Source of the DNA: Rhodanobacter sp. C03
GTDB lineage: Bacteria; Pseudomonadota; Gammaproteobacteria; Xanthomonadales; Rhodanobacteraceae
DNA: 64,000 nt
Direction: 5' to 3'
Assembly: GCF_002001175.1 (NCBI RefSeq)
Contig: NZ_MUNT01000005.1
Coordinates: 124,001-188,000, forward strand
Shown: one piece after another, positions 1 to 8,722 of the stretch
Layout: every line of letters begins with the position of its first letter
How positions within the stretch are numbered: the first letter of the stretch is position 1
Translations under genes and position numbers: made by a program
The notes under the pieces: model-generated
Seen by the model: only the letters and a program-made list of their open reading frames with translations
Told to the model about the DNA's origin: nothing
Database searches by the model: none

Positions 1-2929
1 CGCCATTAGCCAATGTAGTACTGTCGCTTCCTGTCGTAGCGACGGCACCTGGCACCGTCGTGATGTTGAGCGCGTAAATCCCCTTGCCGCCCTTGCCCAG
101 CCCACCGACCAGGATCGACTGCCAATTGGATGTCGCCGCGGTGGAGACGGTGGGATTCAGGCCCGTATAAGAAAAATCGATGTCGGCCACCTGCGGCGTG
201 CTGTCGACATAGAAATGATGGTTGTACGGATTGGTGGAAACGCCGGTCTGATTCGCCAGAGCAGCAAGTCCATCGATCTGGGGCGTAGCGTTGGGGCCGT
301 TGTAGAGCAGGCTCGGCACGTACGCAAACAGCTCGCTGCCGCCGCCAGTCACCGTGTTACCCGGTGCGACAGGGGGGTTGGAAAAATCGGCGGCGAAGGC
401 ATGCAGCATCCCGTCATTCGCGCCGACGTACACGACCGGCGCACGATTCGCAACCGACGTCGCAAAGGTTGTGTAGCCGGGATTTGTCGACTCCGAATAA
501 GAAGGGGAAAGTGCGTTCTGAACCAGCACCGCCTGGGAATTCACGATATCGCCCAGGATGTAGCTGCGCGCGCGGTACGCCGACGTGCCTGTGCCGCCTG
601 CTTCGTTGCTCCTGTCACCACGCAGGTAATTGAGCAAGCTGGCACTCCCCACGGCGGTCTGCTCGGCAGCAGACACGCTGGTGTAGCGGAAGGGCACACC
701 AGCCTTCGTAGCATCGTTCCAGGTGAGGATGCGGCGTCCGGTGTTCCAGCCCACGACCGGTCCACCAGTGGGGTATTGAGTCAGGTTTTCCAGCTGTGTC
801 TGCGCACTCCAGGTGTTGCCACCGGCAACGGCGGTGACATTGCCACCCGCTGCGGCGGTACCGACAAAGCCGTTGACATCGCCCACCCAACTGACGGGTT
901 TGTACTGCACGTTGTAGATCGGAAAGCCCGCGACGGGCGAGTTGTAAGGGGCCACATTAGTCGGAATGGTAGTCAGCGCACGCGTCGATGTGACACTCGG
1001 CGCAGCACCACGGGCCACGCTGGTCGATGCCACACGATTGAAGATCTGCGTGAGTCCCGTCTGCAGCAGATCGGGTTGATTACCCTGGAAGAAATTATCC
1101 GGACGTAATGTGTTGGCGGCGGCAGTAGTCGAGTTGGTATGCCAGGTGAGAATGTTGGCGGGCTTTCCATCCCCATTGATATCGTTGAAGCCACCGTACT
1201 TGGCCGCCAGCCAATAAATATTCGGACCAGCCGTGGTGAGTTTAGTCGGGTTGTAGATTGCATTAGTTGTGCTGCTGCCATCGTAACTTCCGGGTTCCAG
1301 CACATCGACAGCATAGGTATCCACCGTCTGCTTGCCCAAAGTGGCCACTTTTTTCGGGTCGTCGTTGCGGATATCGTTGGTATGCGCGTAATAAGCCAAG
1401 CCGGGCATGTAATACGTCGCCTGATCGCCCCAGACCAGCCCTCCCAGCGGCGTTCCCAGTGCCGGGGCGGTGACGCCACTCCAGTATTGGGAGTAGCTTT
1501 GTGAGGCCGCAGACGCCCCTTTCTCTATAAGTGGAAGGTTGCCAAGCGCCGTGGTGTATTTGGTAGCGTCTACCGCCGGAACGGTGCCGTTGGCGGCAAT
1601 GACGGGTAACCCACCGCCAACTACAGCACTCGTAAGGGTTCCCCCGGGAACCCCCGTATCATAGTGAGTGTGATCGTCACCAATCGTCACAATGGCATTC
1701 GCCTGGCAGGAATAACTGATCGGATCATTGGGAGGAGTTCCCGCAAACACCGGAAAGTTGGGGTCCAGACTGTTGGTGGCAGACAGGTTTTTTGTATAAC
1801 TCTTGTCAAGCGGAACCTGCATGTAATAGGCAAGCGTCGCCCAATAAAGATCAGATATGGTGTCGTAGGTTTCGTAGCCTTTGCTTGTGTAGCCGAACTG
1901 GTTCAAGTAATTGATTGCGCCGGTTTGCGTGGCATTGCCACCACCAGGAGCCGTTGCCGTCGTGTCGGCCGTATCGGGGTTAGCAACGAATATTCCGGTG
2001 CTTGAGTCCCACTCCTTGTAAATGTTGTTTGTTCGCGCGCCATTGCCGTTGTACCCGGTGGGGCCATTATCGCGCAGCAAGGCACGCACGACACCATTGG
2101 CCTGTCCATTCCCGTTTCCGTTCAAAAACGCATAGGCCGACGCACCGACGCGTATCTTGGTGAAATTCTGTTGAATCAACCCCTCGGGCTTGGCGTAAAC
2201 GCCAGCACCCACGTAATCCGTGCTGCCATGTGCAGAATTGCAATTACTCTCGAGTAAACCCGTCACGCAAACTTGAATCTGCGCATTATAAGTTTTCGTG
2301 TGATTTCCCGAGCTATTGGAGAAACTGGAGTTATCTGCAACCAGAAAGGTCGTTCCCATTCCACCTGATCTGAGATACACGGTACTCGATGAAAAAGTAG
2401 TGTCCCCAACCGTCGTTGCCCGAGTCACGTTTTTGTCCGGAAAATTGGTGCTGTAGCTTCCTTGTTGGGTCAAGTTTGAACGCAGCAACACAGTATTACT
2501 GCTGGTATCAACACCGCGATTGCCGCCGGTTAGCGCCTGACGGAATTCATCCAGTCCCGACATCGTGGCCCAGTTGAGCATGTTGCCGCTCCAATGCCCG
2601 GAGCAACTGGGACCAGTTTTGGTCTTCGGTGTGAACCACCCGTTGGTGCTGTCGTAGTCGTAACACTTGCCATTGTCGAAATAGCCCAGGTATTTCGTTG
2701 CCGAGGCGTAATCATTGGTTCCTTTATAGGCAGCCACAAGACCTGTCGGGAACTCCACCGAAAGCGCCATCATCAGGTTGGCGGGGACATTGGAAGCGCT
2801 GTAGACCGGGGTGTCGGCAAGTACGGTTGTGGCCGCTTGAGCATTGCCGCCGCCCACCACGGTCAGCATGAATGCCAGCAGCGCACATCCTGGGCCAGAC
2901 GAAAGGAAAGAGCGAAGAGACTTGATCAT
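1..2929 (-). CDS. pilY1: Type IV pilus tip/biogenesis protein PilY1 (PilC/PilY family), 3' end cut by window
   Basis: The frame stays open from ATG 2929 down to base 1, about 976 codons, with no stop, so the C-terminus lies outside the window. The start is a typical signal peptide (MIKSLRSFL..., cut after AQA). Residues 40-130 carry the family pattern YLGYFDNGKCYDY, WSGNMLNWATMSGLDEFR. A calcium-loop-like DINGDGK lies near residue 582. The beta-propeller signature YVGANDGMLHAFAA lies near 834 and marks the PilC/PilY C-terminal domain. PilY1 proteins cap the pilus and, with minor pilins, prime its assembly. In many homologues the N-terminal vWA-like fold begins with DxSxS; here the matching strand reads NLMMALSVEFPTG, so the metal-binding MIDAS looks absent. 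It is the last gene of the minor-pilin operon, 141 bp after pilX. Family call is firm; adhesive function is inferred. Confidence 0.93.
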   Translation of the reverse strand, partial: MIKSLRSFLSSGPGCALLAFMLTVVGGGNAQAATTVLADTPVYSASNVPANLMMALSVEFPTGLVAAYKGTNDYASATKYLGYFDNGKCYDYDSTNGWFTPKTKTGPSCSGHWSGNMLNWATMSGLDEFRQALTGGNRGVDTSSNTVLLRSNLTQQGSYSTNFPDKNVTRATTVGDTTFSSSTVYLRSGGMGTTFLVADNSSFSNSSGNHTKTYNAQIQVCVTGLLESNCNSAHGSTDYVGAGVYAKPEGLIQQNFTKIRVGASAYAFLNGNGNGQANGVVRALLRDNGPTGYNGNGARTNNIYKEWDSSTGIFVANPDTADTTATAPGGGNATQTGAINYLNQFGYTSKGYETYDTISDLYWATLAYYMQVPLDKSYTKNLSATNSLDPNFPVFAGTPPNDPISYSCQANAIVTIGDDHTHYDTGVPGGTLTSAVVGGGLPVIAANGTVPAVDATKYTTALGNLPLIEKGASAASQSYSQYWSGVTAPALGTPLGGLVWGDQATYYMPGLAYYAHTNDIRNDDPKKVATLGKQTVDTYAVDVLEPGSYDGSSTTNAIYNPTKLTTAGPNIYWLAAKYGGFNDINGDGKPANILTWHTNSTTAAANTLRPDNFFQGNQPDLLQTGLTQIFNRVASTSVARGAAPSVTSTRALTTIPTNVAPYNSPVAGFPIYNVQYKPVSWVGDVNGFVGTAAAGGNVTAVAGGNTWSAQTQLENLTQYPTGGPVVGWNTGRRILTWNDATKAGVPFRYTSVSAAEQTAVGSASLLNYLRGDRSNEAGGTGTSAYRARSYILGDIVNSQAVLVQNALSPSYSESTNPGYTTFATSVANRAPVVYVGANDGMLHAFAADFSNPPVAPGNTVTGGGSELFAYVPSLLYNGPNATPQIDGLAALANQTGVSTNPYNHHFYVDSTPQVADIDFSYTGLNPTVSTAATSNWQSILVGGLGKGGKGIYALNITTVPGAVATTGSDSTTLANG

Positions 2930-3070
2930 GACCGCTTCCACAAAATGAGTGAGGAATCTATTGGAGCCGCGAACCGCGCTCTTGCCCTTTGACTGGAAAG
3001 GCTGTGCTGACCAATCTGCACCTGGATGACTTCCCCACATCCAATGCGCACCTGTCTGCCACCGTGCTGC

Positions 3071-3688
3071 CTAGCGCAATACGGTTTGTACGTATCCCAT
3101 CGTGTTCTTTGGCCCAACGACCCCTACGGTCAAGCGGAATGCCGCATAGGCGCCCGAGGAAAACGGCGGCCCATTGTCCTTGGTCTGATTGGAACTGGAG
3201 CCACCCTGGATGGTCGCGCCCGGCACGATGCAAGTCACCGGACTGGCTGGCCCGACCGTTGGACACAGCCTTTCAACCACGTAATAGCCGTTATAGCCAG
3301 CGGGCAGACCGGTCAAAGTTGCTGTCTTGCCAAGATTGGTCGCCGGCAACGCCATCTGAGCTACCAGTACGTCCGGCAAACCGTTGGTATTTGAAGTGAT
3401 AGGTAATTGGAGCGTGGCGTAGTACCCACCGGGTTGGTTACTGTCGCTGGTAGGCTCGCTGAAAGTCATGGTCAGCGCCTCCTGGTAGGCAAGCTCCCCC
3501 GCCTGGACCACGCTTTGCCGGAAAGCCAGGCTTCCCGCAATGGTGTTGCTCGCATCGACGGATCGCATCAGGGCCACCGCCGCGAGCAACGTTGCCACCA
3601 GCACGACGACGGCCACCAAGGTCGCGATCATGCCTTGCTGACGACGCGGGCCGCATCGATAACTCATGCTTACGTTTTTTGTGTTCAT
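3071..3688 (-). CDS. pilX: Minor pilin PilX-type
   Basis: About 205 residues from the ATG at 3688 (MNTKNV). An upstream ATG at 3709 in the same frame overlaps the pilW stop, so the exact start is uncertain; neither has a clear Shine-Dalgarno. A class III-type leader ending RRQQG is followed by a hydrophobic helix (MIATLVAVVVLVATLLAAVALMR), with 'SVDASNTIAGSLAFRQ' after it, the arrangement seen in PilX proteins. The canonical Glu5 of major pilins is not present. PilX acts with PilE, FimT/FimU, PilV, PilW and PilY1 as an inner-membrane complex that initiates pilus assembly. Encoded just upstream of pilY1, as in other gammaproteobacteria. Confidence 0.82.
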   Translation of the reverse strand: MNTKNVSMSYRCGPRRQQGMIATLVAVVVLVATLLAAVALMRSVDASNTIAGSLAFRQSVVQAGELAYQEALTMTFSEPTSDSNQPGGYYATLQLPITSNTNGLPDVLVAQMALPATNLGKTATLTGLPAGYNGYYVVERLCPTVGPASPVTCIVPGATIQGGSSSNQTKDNGPPFSSGAYAAFRLTVGVVGPKNTMGYVQTVLR

Positions 3689-3699
3689 GTCGAGTGGGC

Positions 3700-4908
3700 T
3701 CAGAACCATTTGCTGATCATCGCGTTGCGAACCGGGATGGTGGTGTCGTAGACCTTGTAGCGGTATTGCGGCTGTGTAGTGATCGTGTATTGCAATGCTG
3801 CCGGGAGGTCACCGAACAACGTGAGGCTCGTCGCCCCCGTCTTATAGTCCGTAATCCGTTCCGGTAACCTGCTCTGCGCGACGACCGCCACGCGTACGGC
3901 CTGGATCTGGTTCACTGCATTGCTGGCAGCTATCGGGGTCGCCGTAAGTGCGCCGATGGCCCAGACACCCACGGGTTGCACCCATTTATCGATATAGTTT
4001 TGATCCGCGATGCCGCTGGTTCCATCGTGGATACCGTACAGCGCCTTGATCTGCACAATCCCGTCGGCAATCGGAATGGCCCCCGGCGCCGCGCCGTTTA
4101 TCGGACGCTGCAGCAAGTCATACGTCACCAGCGAGCCGGTGAGGGTATTGACGCCGAAAAGACTGAGCACCGGAGCATTGCCCAAGTCGTAGACATTGGT
4201 CGCGTTCGTCATGCCGGTGCCGAGGCTGTTATTGGCATCCAGGGTGATGCTGTTCGCCGGTGAGGTGGGTGTATTAGTCGCCAGACCGACCGCGCACGAG
4301 CCATCGGTCCGGGTGCCCAGCAGGTAGTCACCCGCGAAGATGCCGTACGAATTGGTGACCCCCACCGTAACCGCATCGGGAGTGCTGCTGACGATCGCCT
4401 TGAACACGCGCCCCGCCGGGTTGCCACTCACCACGCCAATCACATCCGGTAACGCATTGCCGCTGCCATCGACACCCCCCTTGGCGATCAGGACCGGCAT
4501 CGCCCGCGTGGTGGCCGGCCAGATAGCGAAAGGAGCGGCCACGGCCTTGGGGAGCTGCGCCGTACCCGCCGTCACCGCGTTGATGGGACAACCCCAGAGA
4601 CCGTAGCTCTTGCCCTGCACCAGCCCGGAGCCGGCTGTGCGGATCTGACGCTCGAGTTCGTACAGAGAAAAACTGCCGTTCTGCTGGGCATCGTCGCCGC
4701 TGCTGGTGGTGCGCTTCTGGCCCTCGAACACTGCGAATGCCGCCATGATGGCCAGGGTGCAGATCAGGCTGATCAGGATGCCGATCATCAGCTCGATCAA
4801 GGAGAATCCACCGCTCCGTCCAGGTGACACCACCCGCCCGATATGCGGATGAATCCCGCACCGACTGCTGGAGCCCCTCTCAACGCGAAATTTGTGTGAT
4901 CGAGACAT
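3700..4908 (-). CDS. pilW: Minor pilin PilW-type
   Basis: About 402 residues if translation starts at ATG 4908, which overlaps the end of pilV by 29 bp. GTG codons at 4833 and 4830, shortly before the leader, are alternatives, and no start has a convincing ribosome-binding site. The prepilin motif is [17 protein letters not shown], with cleavage after GG and Glu5 present. It is followed by 'GDDAQQNGSFSLYELERQIRTAGSG', typical of PilW, where residues after the helix align with its AR-rich segment. The globular part is long and rich in small residues and ends NAMISKWF. PilW is a core minor pilin of the assembly-priming complex. The frame extends upstream beyond 4908 without a stop, but that part lacks pilin features and is antisense-like. 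Confidence 0.85.
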   Translation of the reverse strand: MSRSHKFRVERGSSSRCGIHPHIGRVVSPGRSGGFSLIELMIGILISLICTLAIMAAFAVFEGQKRTTSSGDDAQQNGSFSLYELERQIRTAGSGLVQGKSYGLWGCPINAVTAGTAQLPKAVAAPFAIWPATTRAMPVLIAKGGVDGSGNALPDVIGVVSGNPAGRVFKAIVSSTPDAVTVGVTNSYGIFAGDYLLGTRTDGSCAVGLATNTPTSPANSITLDANNSLGTGMTNATNVYDLGNAPVLSLFGVNTLTGSLVTYDLLQRPINGAAPGAIPIADGIVQIKALYGIHDGTSGIADQNYIDKWVQPVGVWAIGALTATPIAASNAVNQIQAVRVAVVAQSRLPERITDYKTGATSLTLFGDLPAALQYTITTQPQYRYKVYDTTIPVRNAMISKWF

Positions 4909-5380
4909 AGTTATGGGGGCCGGCATCGTTGGGGGCTTCCCAGTTGACCGTGATGGTCGCGAGAAAAATGGGAGCGCCTTGGGGGGTAGTCGTTTGTGTA
5001 ATGGCAATAGTCGGAGGATTCGCTGCCGCACCCGGCAAGCACCCCGTTGATGGGGTTGTGGAAGTGCAGTCGAGCGTGGCGGCCCATGCCGTGTAGTTGC
5101 TGCCGCCGCTACCGCCGCTACCGGCATATCTGGTGGCAAAGGTACTTCCCACGCCGAGATTGTCACCCCACATCTGTGCGATCACCTGGTCGGCCAGCAT
5201 CGCGGCATCCGAGCGGTGTTTCGCATCGCCGGCGAGTTTGACCGCCGTACCCTGCAAAGCCACCATGCCCAGAATGCCGATGCTGAAAATGAGTATGGCA
5301 ATCACGGCATCAAGCAGAACGAAGCCCGACGGTGAGCGTCGTCCGAAAACATGGCCAGATTTCATGCGCGCGGTTTTCAC
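4880..5380 (-). CDS. pilV: Minor pilin PilV-type
   Basis: Starts most plausibly at GTG 5380: this codon overlaps the fimT stop as GTGA and has AGGGG five bases upstream. That gives 166 residues beginning [13 protein letters not shown]. An internal ATG at 5365 is the alternative. The prepilin segment is SPSGFVLLDAVIAILIFSIG, with Asp at the position where most type IV pilins have Glu5, a substitution known in some PilV-like proteins. Residues 45-80 (ALQGTAVKLAGDAKHRSDA) match the PilV family. Part of the same minor-pilin operon; role in pilus assembly inferred from family and position. Confidence 0.83.
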   Translation of the reverse strand: MKTARMKSGHVFGRRSPSGFVLLDAVIAILIFSIGILGMVALQGTAVKLAGDAKHRSDAAMLADQVIAQMWGDNLGVGSTFATRYAGSGGSGGSNYTAWAATLDCTSTTPSTGCLPGAAANPPTIAITQTTTPQGAPIFLATITVNWEAPNDAGPHNYVSITQISR

Positions 5381-5964
5381 TGGCACCCCTGCGGGCTGGT
5401 GGCACTGAAGGTGATTAGCGGGTCGCACATCCGTACCATGCCACCGGGGGAGATCGTGGTGACCAGGCGCCTGGTGTTGGCCATCGTGCTGGATGCATCG
5501 ATGCGCAAGAGCGATGTAGTGCCATAGGCGGTGGGACGCCCCAAAGCATTGAACGTGACGCCCGAAGCCGCGGTAGATGCGCCGGCAAGTGCTGTAGCAA
5601 GCGTGGTGGCGTCGGCAACCGCGGTGCTGGCCGTGATCTGCACGGCCGAAGCACCGCCGCTGGCTGTGAATACCTGAAGGGTGGTACCGCCGGCACAAGC
5701 CGTCGCGGTCGACGGGAGTACACAGACCGTCCAGTCAGCCGTACCTGCCGTATTCAGTTCGAATCGCACCGTGGTACCGCGCTGAGAGGCTTCGTTGCGC
5801 GCCTGCCGCAAACCGTTCTGGATGGATTCCGCGGCATTGCGGATACCGGTGTTGCGGATCCATGCCTGGTAGCTGGGAAACCCGAGCACCACCAGGATCG
5901 CGAGGATCACGATGGTGGTCATCAACTCGATCAGGCTGAAGCCCTGTTGGGACGACAGTTTCAT
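5377..5964 (-). CDS. fimT: Minor pilin FimT/FimU (GspH-like)
   Basis: Starts at ATG 5964, which overlaps the pilE stop as ATGA, giving 195 residues. The leader is short: MKLSSQQG, then [20 protein letters not shown], with cleavage after Gly and Glu5 present. Residues 30-60 '[20 protein letters not shown]...[12 protein letters not shown]' are the GspH/FimT signature. FimT/FimU couples the minor-pilin tip complex to the growing fibre, and FimT homologues in Xanthomonadales can bind DNA during natural transformation; whether this one does cannot be read from sequence. Translationally coupled to pilE upstream and pilV downstream. Confidence 0.87.
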   Translation of the reverse strand: MKLSSQQGFSLIELMTTIVILAILVVLGFPSYQAWIRNTGIRNAAESIQNGLRQARNEASQRGTTVRFELNTAGTADWTVCVLPSTATACAGGTTLQVFTASGGASAVQITASTAVADATTLATALAGASTAASGVTFNALGRPTAYGTTSLLRIDASSTMANTRRLVTTISPGGMVRMCDPLITFSATSPQGCQ

Positions 5965-6422
5965 TGGCAATCGCCACCTTTGCGAACAACCCAGCACGTT
6001 TCTCCATTGGTTCCCCATCCGGTCGCCACCGTGGGTGTGGTGCGGGCATTGGTGTCGTCGATCGAGAAGGAAAAGGCGGCGACCGTTGCCCCCCCATTCG
6101 CATTACCCTGCATGGTTGCGGTGTAGCCGCCATTGGCGTTTATCGTGCATGCAAGGGCGAAGTACTTGTAGTTGCTGGCCGCCGACGGCACACCGCAGAC
6201 GCCTCCGTTACTGTAGGTGCGATTGTCCTGGTAATACTGCTCCATGAGGACCCGGTAGGCCGACAGCCCGTTGTAGGCTTCAGTCAGCTTGCCGCGGGTC
6301 ACATAGTCCATGTAGCTGGGAACGGCGATGGCCGCGAGAATCGCGACGATGGCAACCACGATCATCAACTCGATCAGCGTGAATCCAGTCGCCAGTTTGC
6401 GATGTACAAGCATCTTCTTCAT
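5961..6422 (-). CDS. pilE: Type IV pilin PilE-type minor pilin
   Basis: 153 residues; starts at ATG 6422 with GGGGAT just upstream. The prepilin sequence is [20 protein letters not shown], with cleavage after Gly and Glu5 present. The globular domain ends with a Cys pair ([11 protein letters not shown]), the D-region disulfide loop of PilE-like proteins. It opens the minor-pilin operon pilE-fimT-pilV-pilW-pilX-pilY1, with a four-base overlap (ATGA) to fimT. In this arrangement PilE is a minor rather than the major pilin; that distinction is an inference from the operon. Confidence 0.9.
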   Translation of the reverse strand: MKKMLVHRKLATGFTLIELMIVVAIVAILAAIAVPSYMDYVTRGKLTEAYNGLSAYRVLMEQYYQDNRTYSNGGVCGVPSAASNYKYFALACTINANGGYTATMQGNANGGATVAAFSFSIDDTNARTTPTVATGWGTNGETCWVVRKGGDCQ

Positions 6423-6523
6423 GGATCATCCCCTTGTGGCGTCAAACGCCGCACATCCGCCCTGTCACCGATCGCAATCCGCGCCTGCTTTGTGCACGAA
6501 TTCCCCGAATACAGCTCAATAAT

Positions 6524-6540
6524 GAGGAATTTCCCTACAC
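6524..6540. promoter_or_regulatory. Palindrome copy 1 upstream of pilE
   Basis: Plus-strand TGAGGAATTTCCCTACA, an imperfect palindrome centred on GGAATTTCC, about 100 bases upstream of the pilE start. It matches the site at 6678-6694 in 11 of 17 positions. A protein-binding site is inferred only from the symmetry and the repetition. Confidence 0.4.
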
Positions 6541-6677
6541 ATTGATACTGACCCGAACAATCGTTGAACAGCAAAACAACCGTTGCCGTGACAGGACTTG
6601 TACCAAATTTCCCCTGATCGCCCCTGCGCGCACTGTACCTTTCTGCCCTGCCCCGACCAGCCCCCAGCCGACCAGCG

Positions 6678-6694
6678 GTAGGATTTGTCCGACA
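6678..6694. promoter_or_regulatory. Palindrome copy 2 upstream of pilE
   Basis: Plus-strand GTAGGATTTGTCCGACA, an imperfect palindrome related to the site at 6524-6540 (11 of 17 identical, core GGA-TT--CC). The two centres are 154 bases apart. Function unknown; possible operator pair. Confidence 0.35.
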
Positions 6695-6831
6695 AGCGGC
6701 CAGTCACAGCGACTGAAAGGTGACTGCAATCACCCGCGAGCGCGATATCGGTTTTCCGCCTGCCGAGGTGGAGAACGCCGCCCTGCACGAGGATGGCTCG
6801 CAACCTGACGCCGATCAATCAGGGCCCGGAA

Positions 6832-6854
6832 AACAAAAGCCCGCTTGCGCGGGC
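6832..6854 (-). terminator. Intrinsic terminator after tRNA-Thr
   Basis: On the minus strand a perfect stem GCCCGC/GCGGGC with a four-base loop is followed by TTTTGTTTT. It lies 11 bases beyond the tRNA CCA end, the right place and orientation to end that transcript. Confidence 0.8.
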
Positions 6855-6865
6855 CTTTGGAATTC

Positions 6866-6941
6866 TGGTGCCGGAAATAGGAATCGAACCTACGACCTAC
6901 GCATTACGAATGCGCCGCTCTACCAACTGAGCTATTCCGGC
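6866..6941 (-). tRNA. tRNA-Thr (anticodon CGT)
   Basis: Read on the minus strand the sequence folds as a full cloverleaf: acceptor GCCGGAA/TTCCGGC, D-arm GCTC...GAGC, anticodon stem GCGCA/TGCGT with loop TTCGTAA (anticodon CGT, reading ACG), and T-arm with TTCGATT. The CCA end is encoded (6866-6868) and the discriminator base is A. It decodes threonine ACG codons. Confidence 0.97.
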
Positions 6942-7009
6942 AAAGAGCCGCGGATTTTACGTTGTGGCAGGTCATGGCGCAAGCACGACGAACGGCAAGC
7001 GCAGCTAAA

Positions 7010-7972
7010 TCAGAAGCTGGCCGCGGTATTGCCGCCGACCACGCGCAACTCCTTGGGCAGTGCGAACGTGATGTTCTCCGGCTCGCCGTCCAGCTCGCGC
7101 ACGTTGCCGGCGCCCCACGACTGCAGGCGGGCGATCACGTCGCGCACCAGCTTTTCGGGAGCAGAGGCACCGGCGGTGAGGCCAATGTGCTTGACGCCGT
7201 CGAGCCAGCTGCGCTCAATGTGTTCGGCACCGTCGATCAGGAACGAGCGCACGCCCTGCTTCTCGGCCAGCTCGCGCAGACGGTTGGAATTGGAGCTGTT
7301 GACCGAGCCGACCACCAGCATCAGGTCCACTGCATCGGCGAGCCGACGCACCGCATCCTGGCGGTTCTGCGTGGCGTAGCAGATGTCGTCCTTGCGCGGA
7401 CCTTCGACATCCGGAAACTTCGTGCGCAGTGCTTCGATGATCGCCTTGGTGTCATCCACCGACAACGTGGTCTGGGTGACATAGGACAGCAGGTGCGGGA
7501 ATTTCGGCGCGAGTGTTTCCACGCACTCCAGCGATTCCACCAGCAGGATCTCGCCGGTGTTGGCTGTATTCCACTGCCCCATGGTGCCTTCGACTTCCGG
7601 ATGGCCGGCGTGGCCGATCAGCACAACGCTGCGGCCGATGCGGCCCAGCCGTGCCACTTCCATATGCACCTTGGTGACCAGTGGACAGGTGGCATCGAAC
7701 ACCTTGAGGTGGCGTTGTTCGGCTTCCTCGCGCACCGCCTGCGACACGCCATGCGCGCTGAAGATCACGGTGGCGCCATCCGGCACCTCATGCAGCTCCT
7801 CGACGAATACCGCACCATCGGCGCGCAGCTTGTCGACGACGTAGCGGTTGTGCACTACCTCGTGCCGCACGTAGATCGGTGCACCCCACGACTCCAGCGC
7901 ACGCTCGACGATGGCGATGGCACGATCGACGCCAGCGCAGAAACCACGGGGATTGGCGAGCAGGATGTCCAT
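7010..7972 (-). CDS. ispH: 4-hydroxy-3-methylbut-2-enyl diphosphate reductase
   Basis: 320 residues, the usual length. IspH is the [4Fe-4S] enzyme of the last MEP-pathway step, reducing HMBPP to IPP and DMAPP in the cytosol. The three cluster cysteines are visible in [10 protein letters not shown] (Cys12), DATCPLVTK (near 96) and [11 protein letters not shown] (near 197); the substrate-binding SSNSNRL also follows. It sits downstream of lspA in the conserved ribF-ileS-lspA-ispH order, separated from lspA by a type A palindrome. ATG 7972 starts with [11 protein letters not shown], matching family N-termini. Confidence 0.97.
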   Translation of the reverse strand: MDILLANPRGFCAGVDRAIAIVERALESWGAPIYVRHEVVHNRYVVDKLRADGAVFVEELHEVPDGATVIFSAHGVSQAVREEAEQRHLKVFDATCPLVTKVHMEVARLGRIGRSVVLIGHAGHPEVEGTMGQWNTANTGEILLVESLECVETLAPKFPHLLSYVTQTTLSVDDTKAIIEALRTKFPDVEGPRKDDICYATQNRQDAVRRLADAVDLMLVVGSVNSSNSNRLRELAEKQGVRSFLIDGAEHIERSWLDGVKHIGLTAGASAPEKLVRDVIARLQSWGAGNVRELDGEPENITFALPKELRVVGGNTAASF

Positions 7973-7997
7973 GTTGCCTCGGATGCGTTGGATTCTT

Positions 7998-8064
7998 TGT
8001 AGGAGCGGCTTCAGCCGCGAAATCCCGCAACCGGAGCCTGATCGCGGCTGAAGCCGCTCCTACA
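7998..8064. repeat. Palindromic element, family A, copy 1
   Basis: Left arm TGTAGGAGCGGCTTCAGCCG (continuing CGA) and an exact inverted right arm ending GCTCCTACA, with about 21 bases of spacer. It lies between lspA and ispH, both on the minus strand. Each arm also contains its own inner palindrome GCGGCTTCAGCCGC, so the RNA can form either two small hairpins or one long one. REP-like extragenic element. Confidence 0.85.
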
Positions 8065-8084
8065 GGAATTGGAGAACCCGCAGA

Positions 8085-8585
8085 TTATCGCACGCTGTCT
8101 GCCGGCTTGCCGGCGAACAAGCCGAACGCGACCAACAGCACGGCACCCACGGTGATGCCGCAGTCGGCGAGGTTGAATACCGGGTAGTTCCATTGGTGGA
8201 AGTACACATGGATGAAGTCGGTGACCTGGGTCGCATGCAGGCGATCTATCAGGTTGCCGACTGCTCCGCCGACGACCAGTGCCAACGGCATGCCGGTGCG
8301 CCAGTCACGTCTCGGCGTACGCGCCAGCCACACCACCAGCACCGCGCTGATCACCAGCGCCAGCAGCACGAAGAACCAGCGCTGCCAGCCGCTGCCATCG
8401 GCCAGAAAACTGAAAGCCGCGCCGCGGTTGAACGCCAGCGTCCAGTTCAGGAAGCCCGGAATCACCGGATGGGGCACGCCCTCCGGCTGCAACGCACTTA
8501 CCGCCCACCACTTGCTGAGCTGATCGAGCCCGATGACCACGGCGGACAGCCACAGCCAGATGAGTGCATTGGGTTTGGTGGTCAT
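8085..8585 (-). CDS. lspA: Lipoprotein signal peptidase (signal peptidase II)
   Basis: 166 residues from ATG 8585 (MTTKPNALIWLW). An inner-membrane aspartic protease that removes signal peptides from prolipoproteins. Four hydrophobic segments are visible, and the catalytic aspartates sit in GNLIDRLHATQVTDF and VFNLADCGI. Also conserved is 'AFNRGAAFSFL'. The frame is open further upstream to 8873 but that part has no family match. Lies between ileS and ispH, with a type B palindrome upstream and a type A palindrome downstream. Confidence 0.96.
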   Translation of the reverse strand: MTTKPNALIWLWLSAVVIGLDQLSKWWAVSALQPEGVPHPVIPGFLNWTLAFNRGAAFSFLADGSGWQRWFFVLLALVISAVLVVWLARTPRRDWRTGMPLALVVGGAVGNLIDRLHATQVTDFIHVYFHQWNYPVFNLADCGITVGAVLLVAFGLFAGKPADSVR

Positions 8586-8638
8586 GAGGCGTGGATTACC
8601 AGATAAGTGACTTGAACAGCGATGGACAGGGAATCGTC

Positions 8639-8714
8639 GTACGAGGGCACCCTGTGCGCGATGCTCTTTGTCGATGATCAGAGCAAAAGCATCGCGCACA
8701 GGGTGCGCTCCTAC
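8639..8714. repeat. Palindromic element, family B, copy 1
   Basis: Arm GGGCACCCTGTGCGCGATGC and inverted arm GCATCGCGCACAGGGTGCGC ending CTCCTAC, spacer about 25 bases. It lies between ileS and lspA, ending nine bases from the ileS stop. The outer GTAGGAGCG and the CGCGAT motif are shared with family A, but the central stem differs. Confidence 0.82.
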
Positions 8715-8722
8715 GGGGCCGA

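Larger units (their letters stand above)
6423..6831. other. Non-coding upstream region of minor-pilin operon
   Basis: 409 bases between pilE and the tRNA terminator. Small open frames here have no ribosome-binding site and no recognisable product. The region must hold the pilE promoter (minus strand), but I see no convincing sigma-54 (GG-N10-GC) or sigma-70 pair. It contains two related imperfect palindromes, listed separately. Confidence 0.6.

Noticed and set aside
215..1108. 297-codon plus-strand frame at the window start
   Set aside because: Lies opposite pilY1, whose minus-strand frame is open from 2929 to the window edge with clear PilC/PilY motifs.
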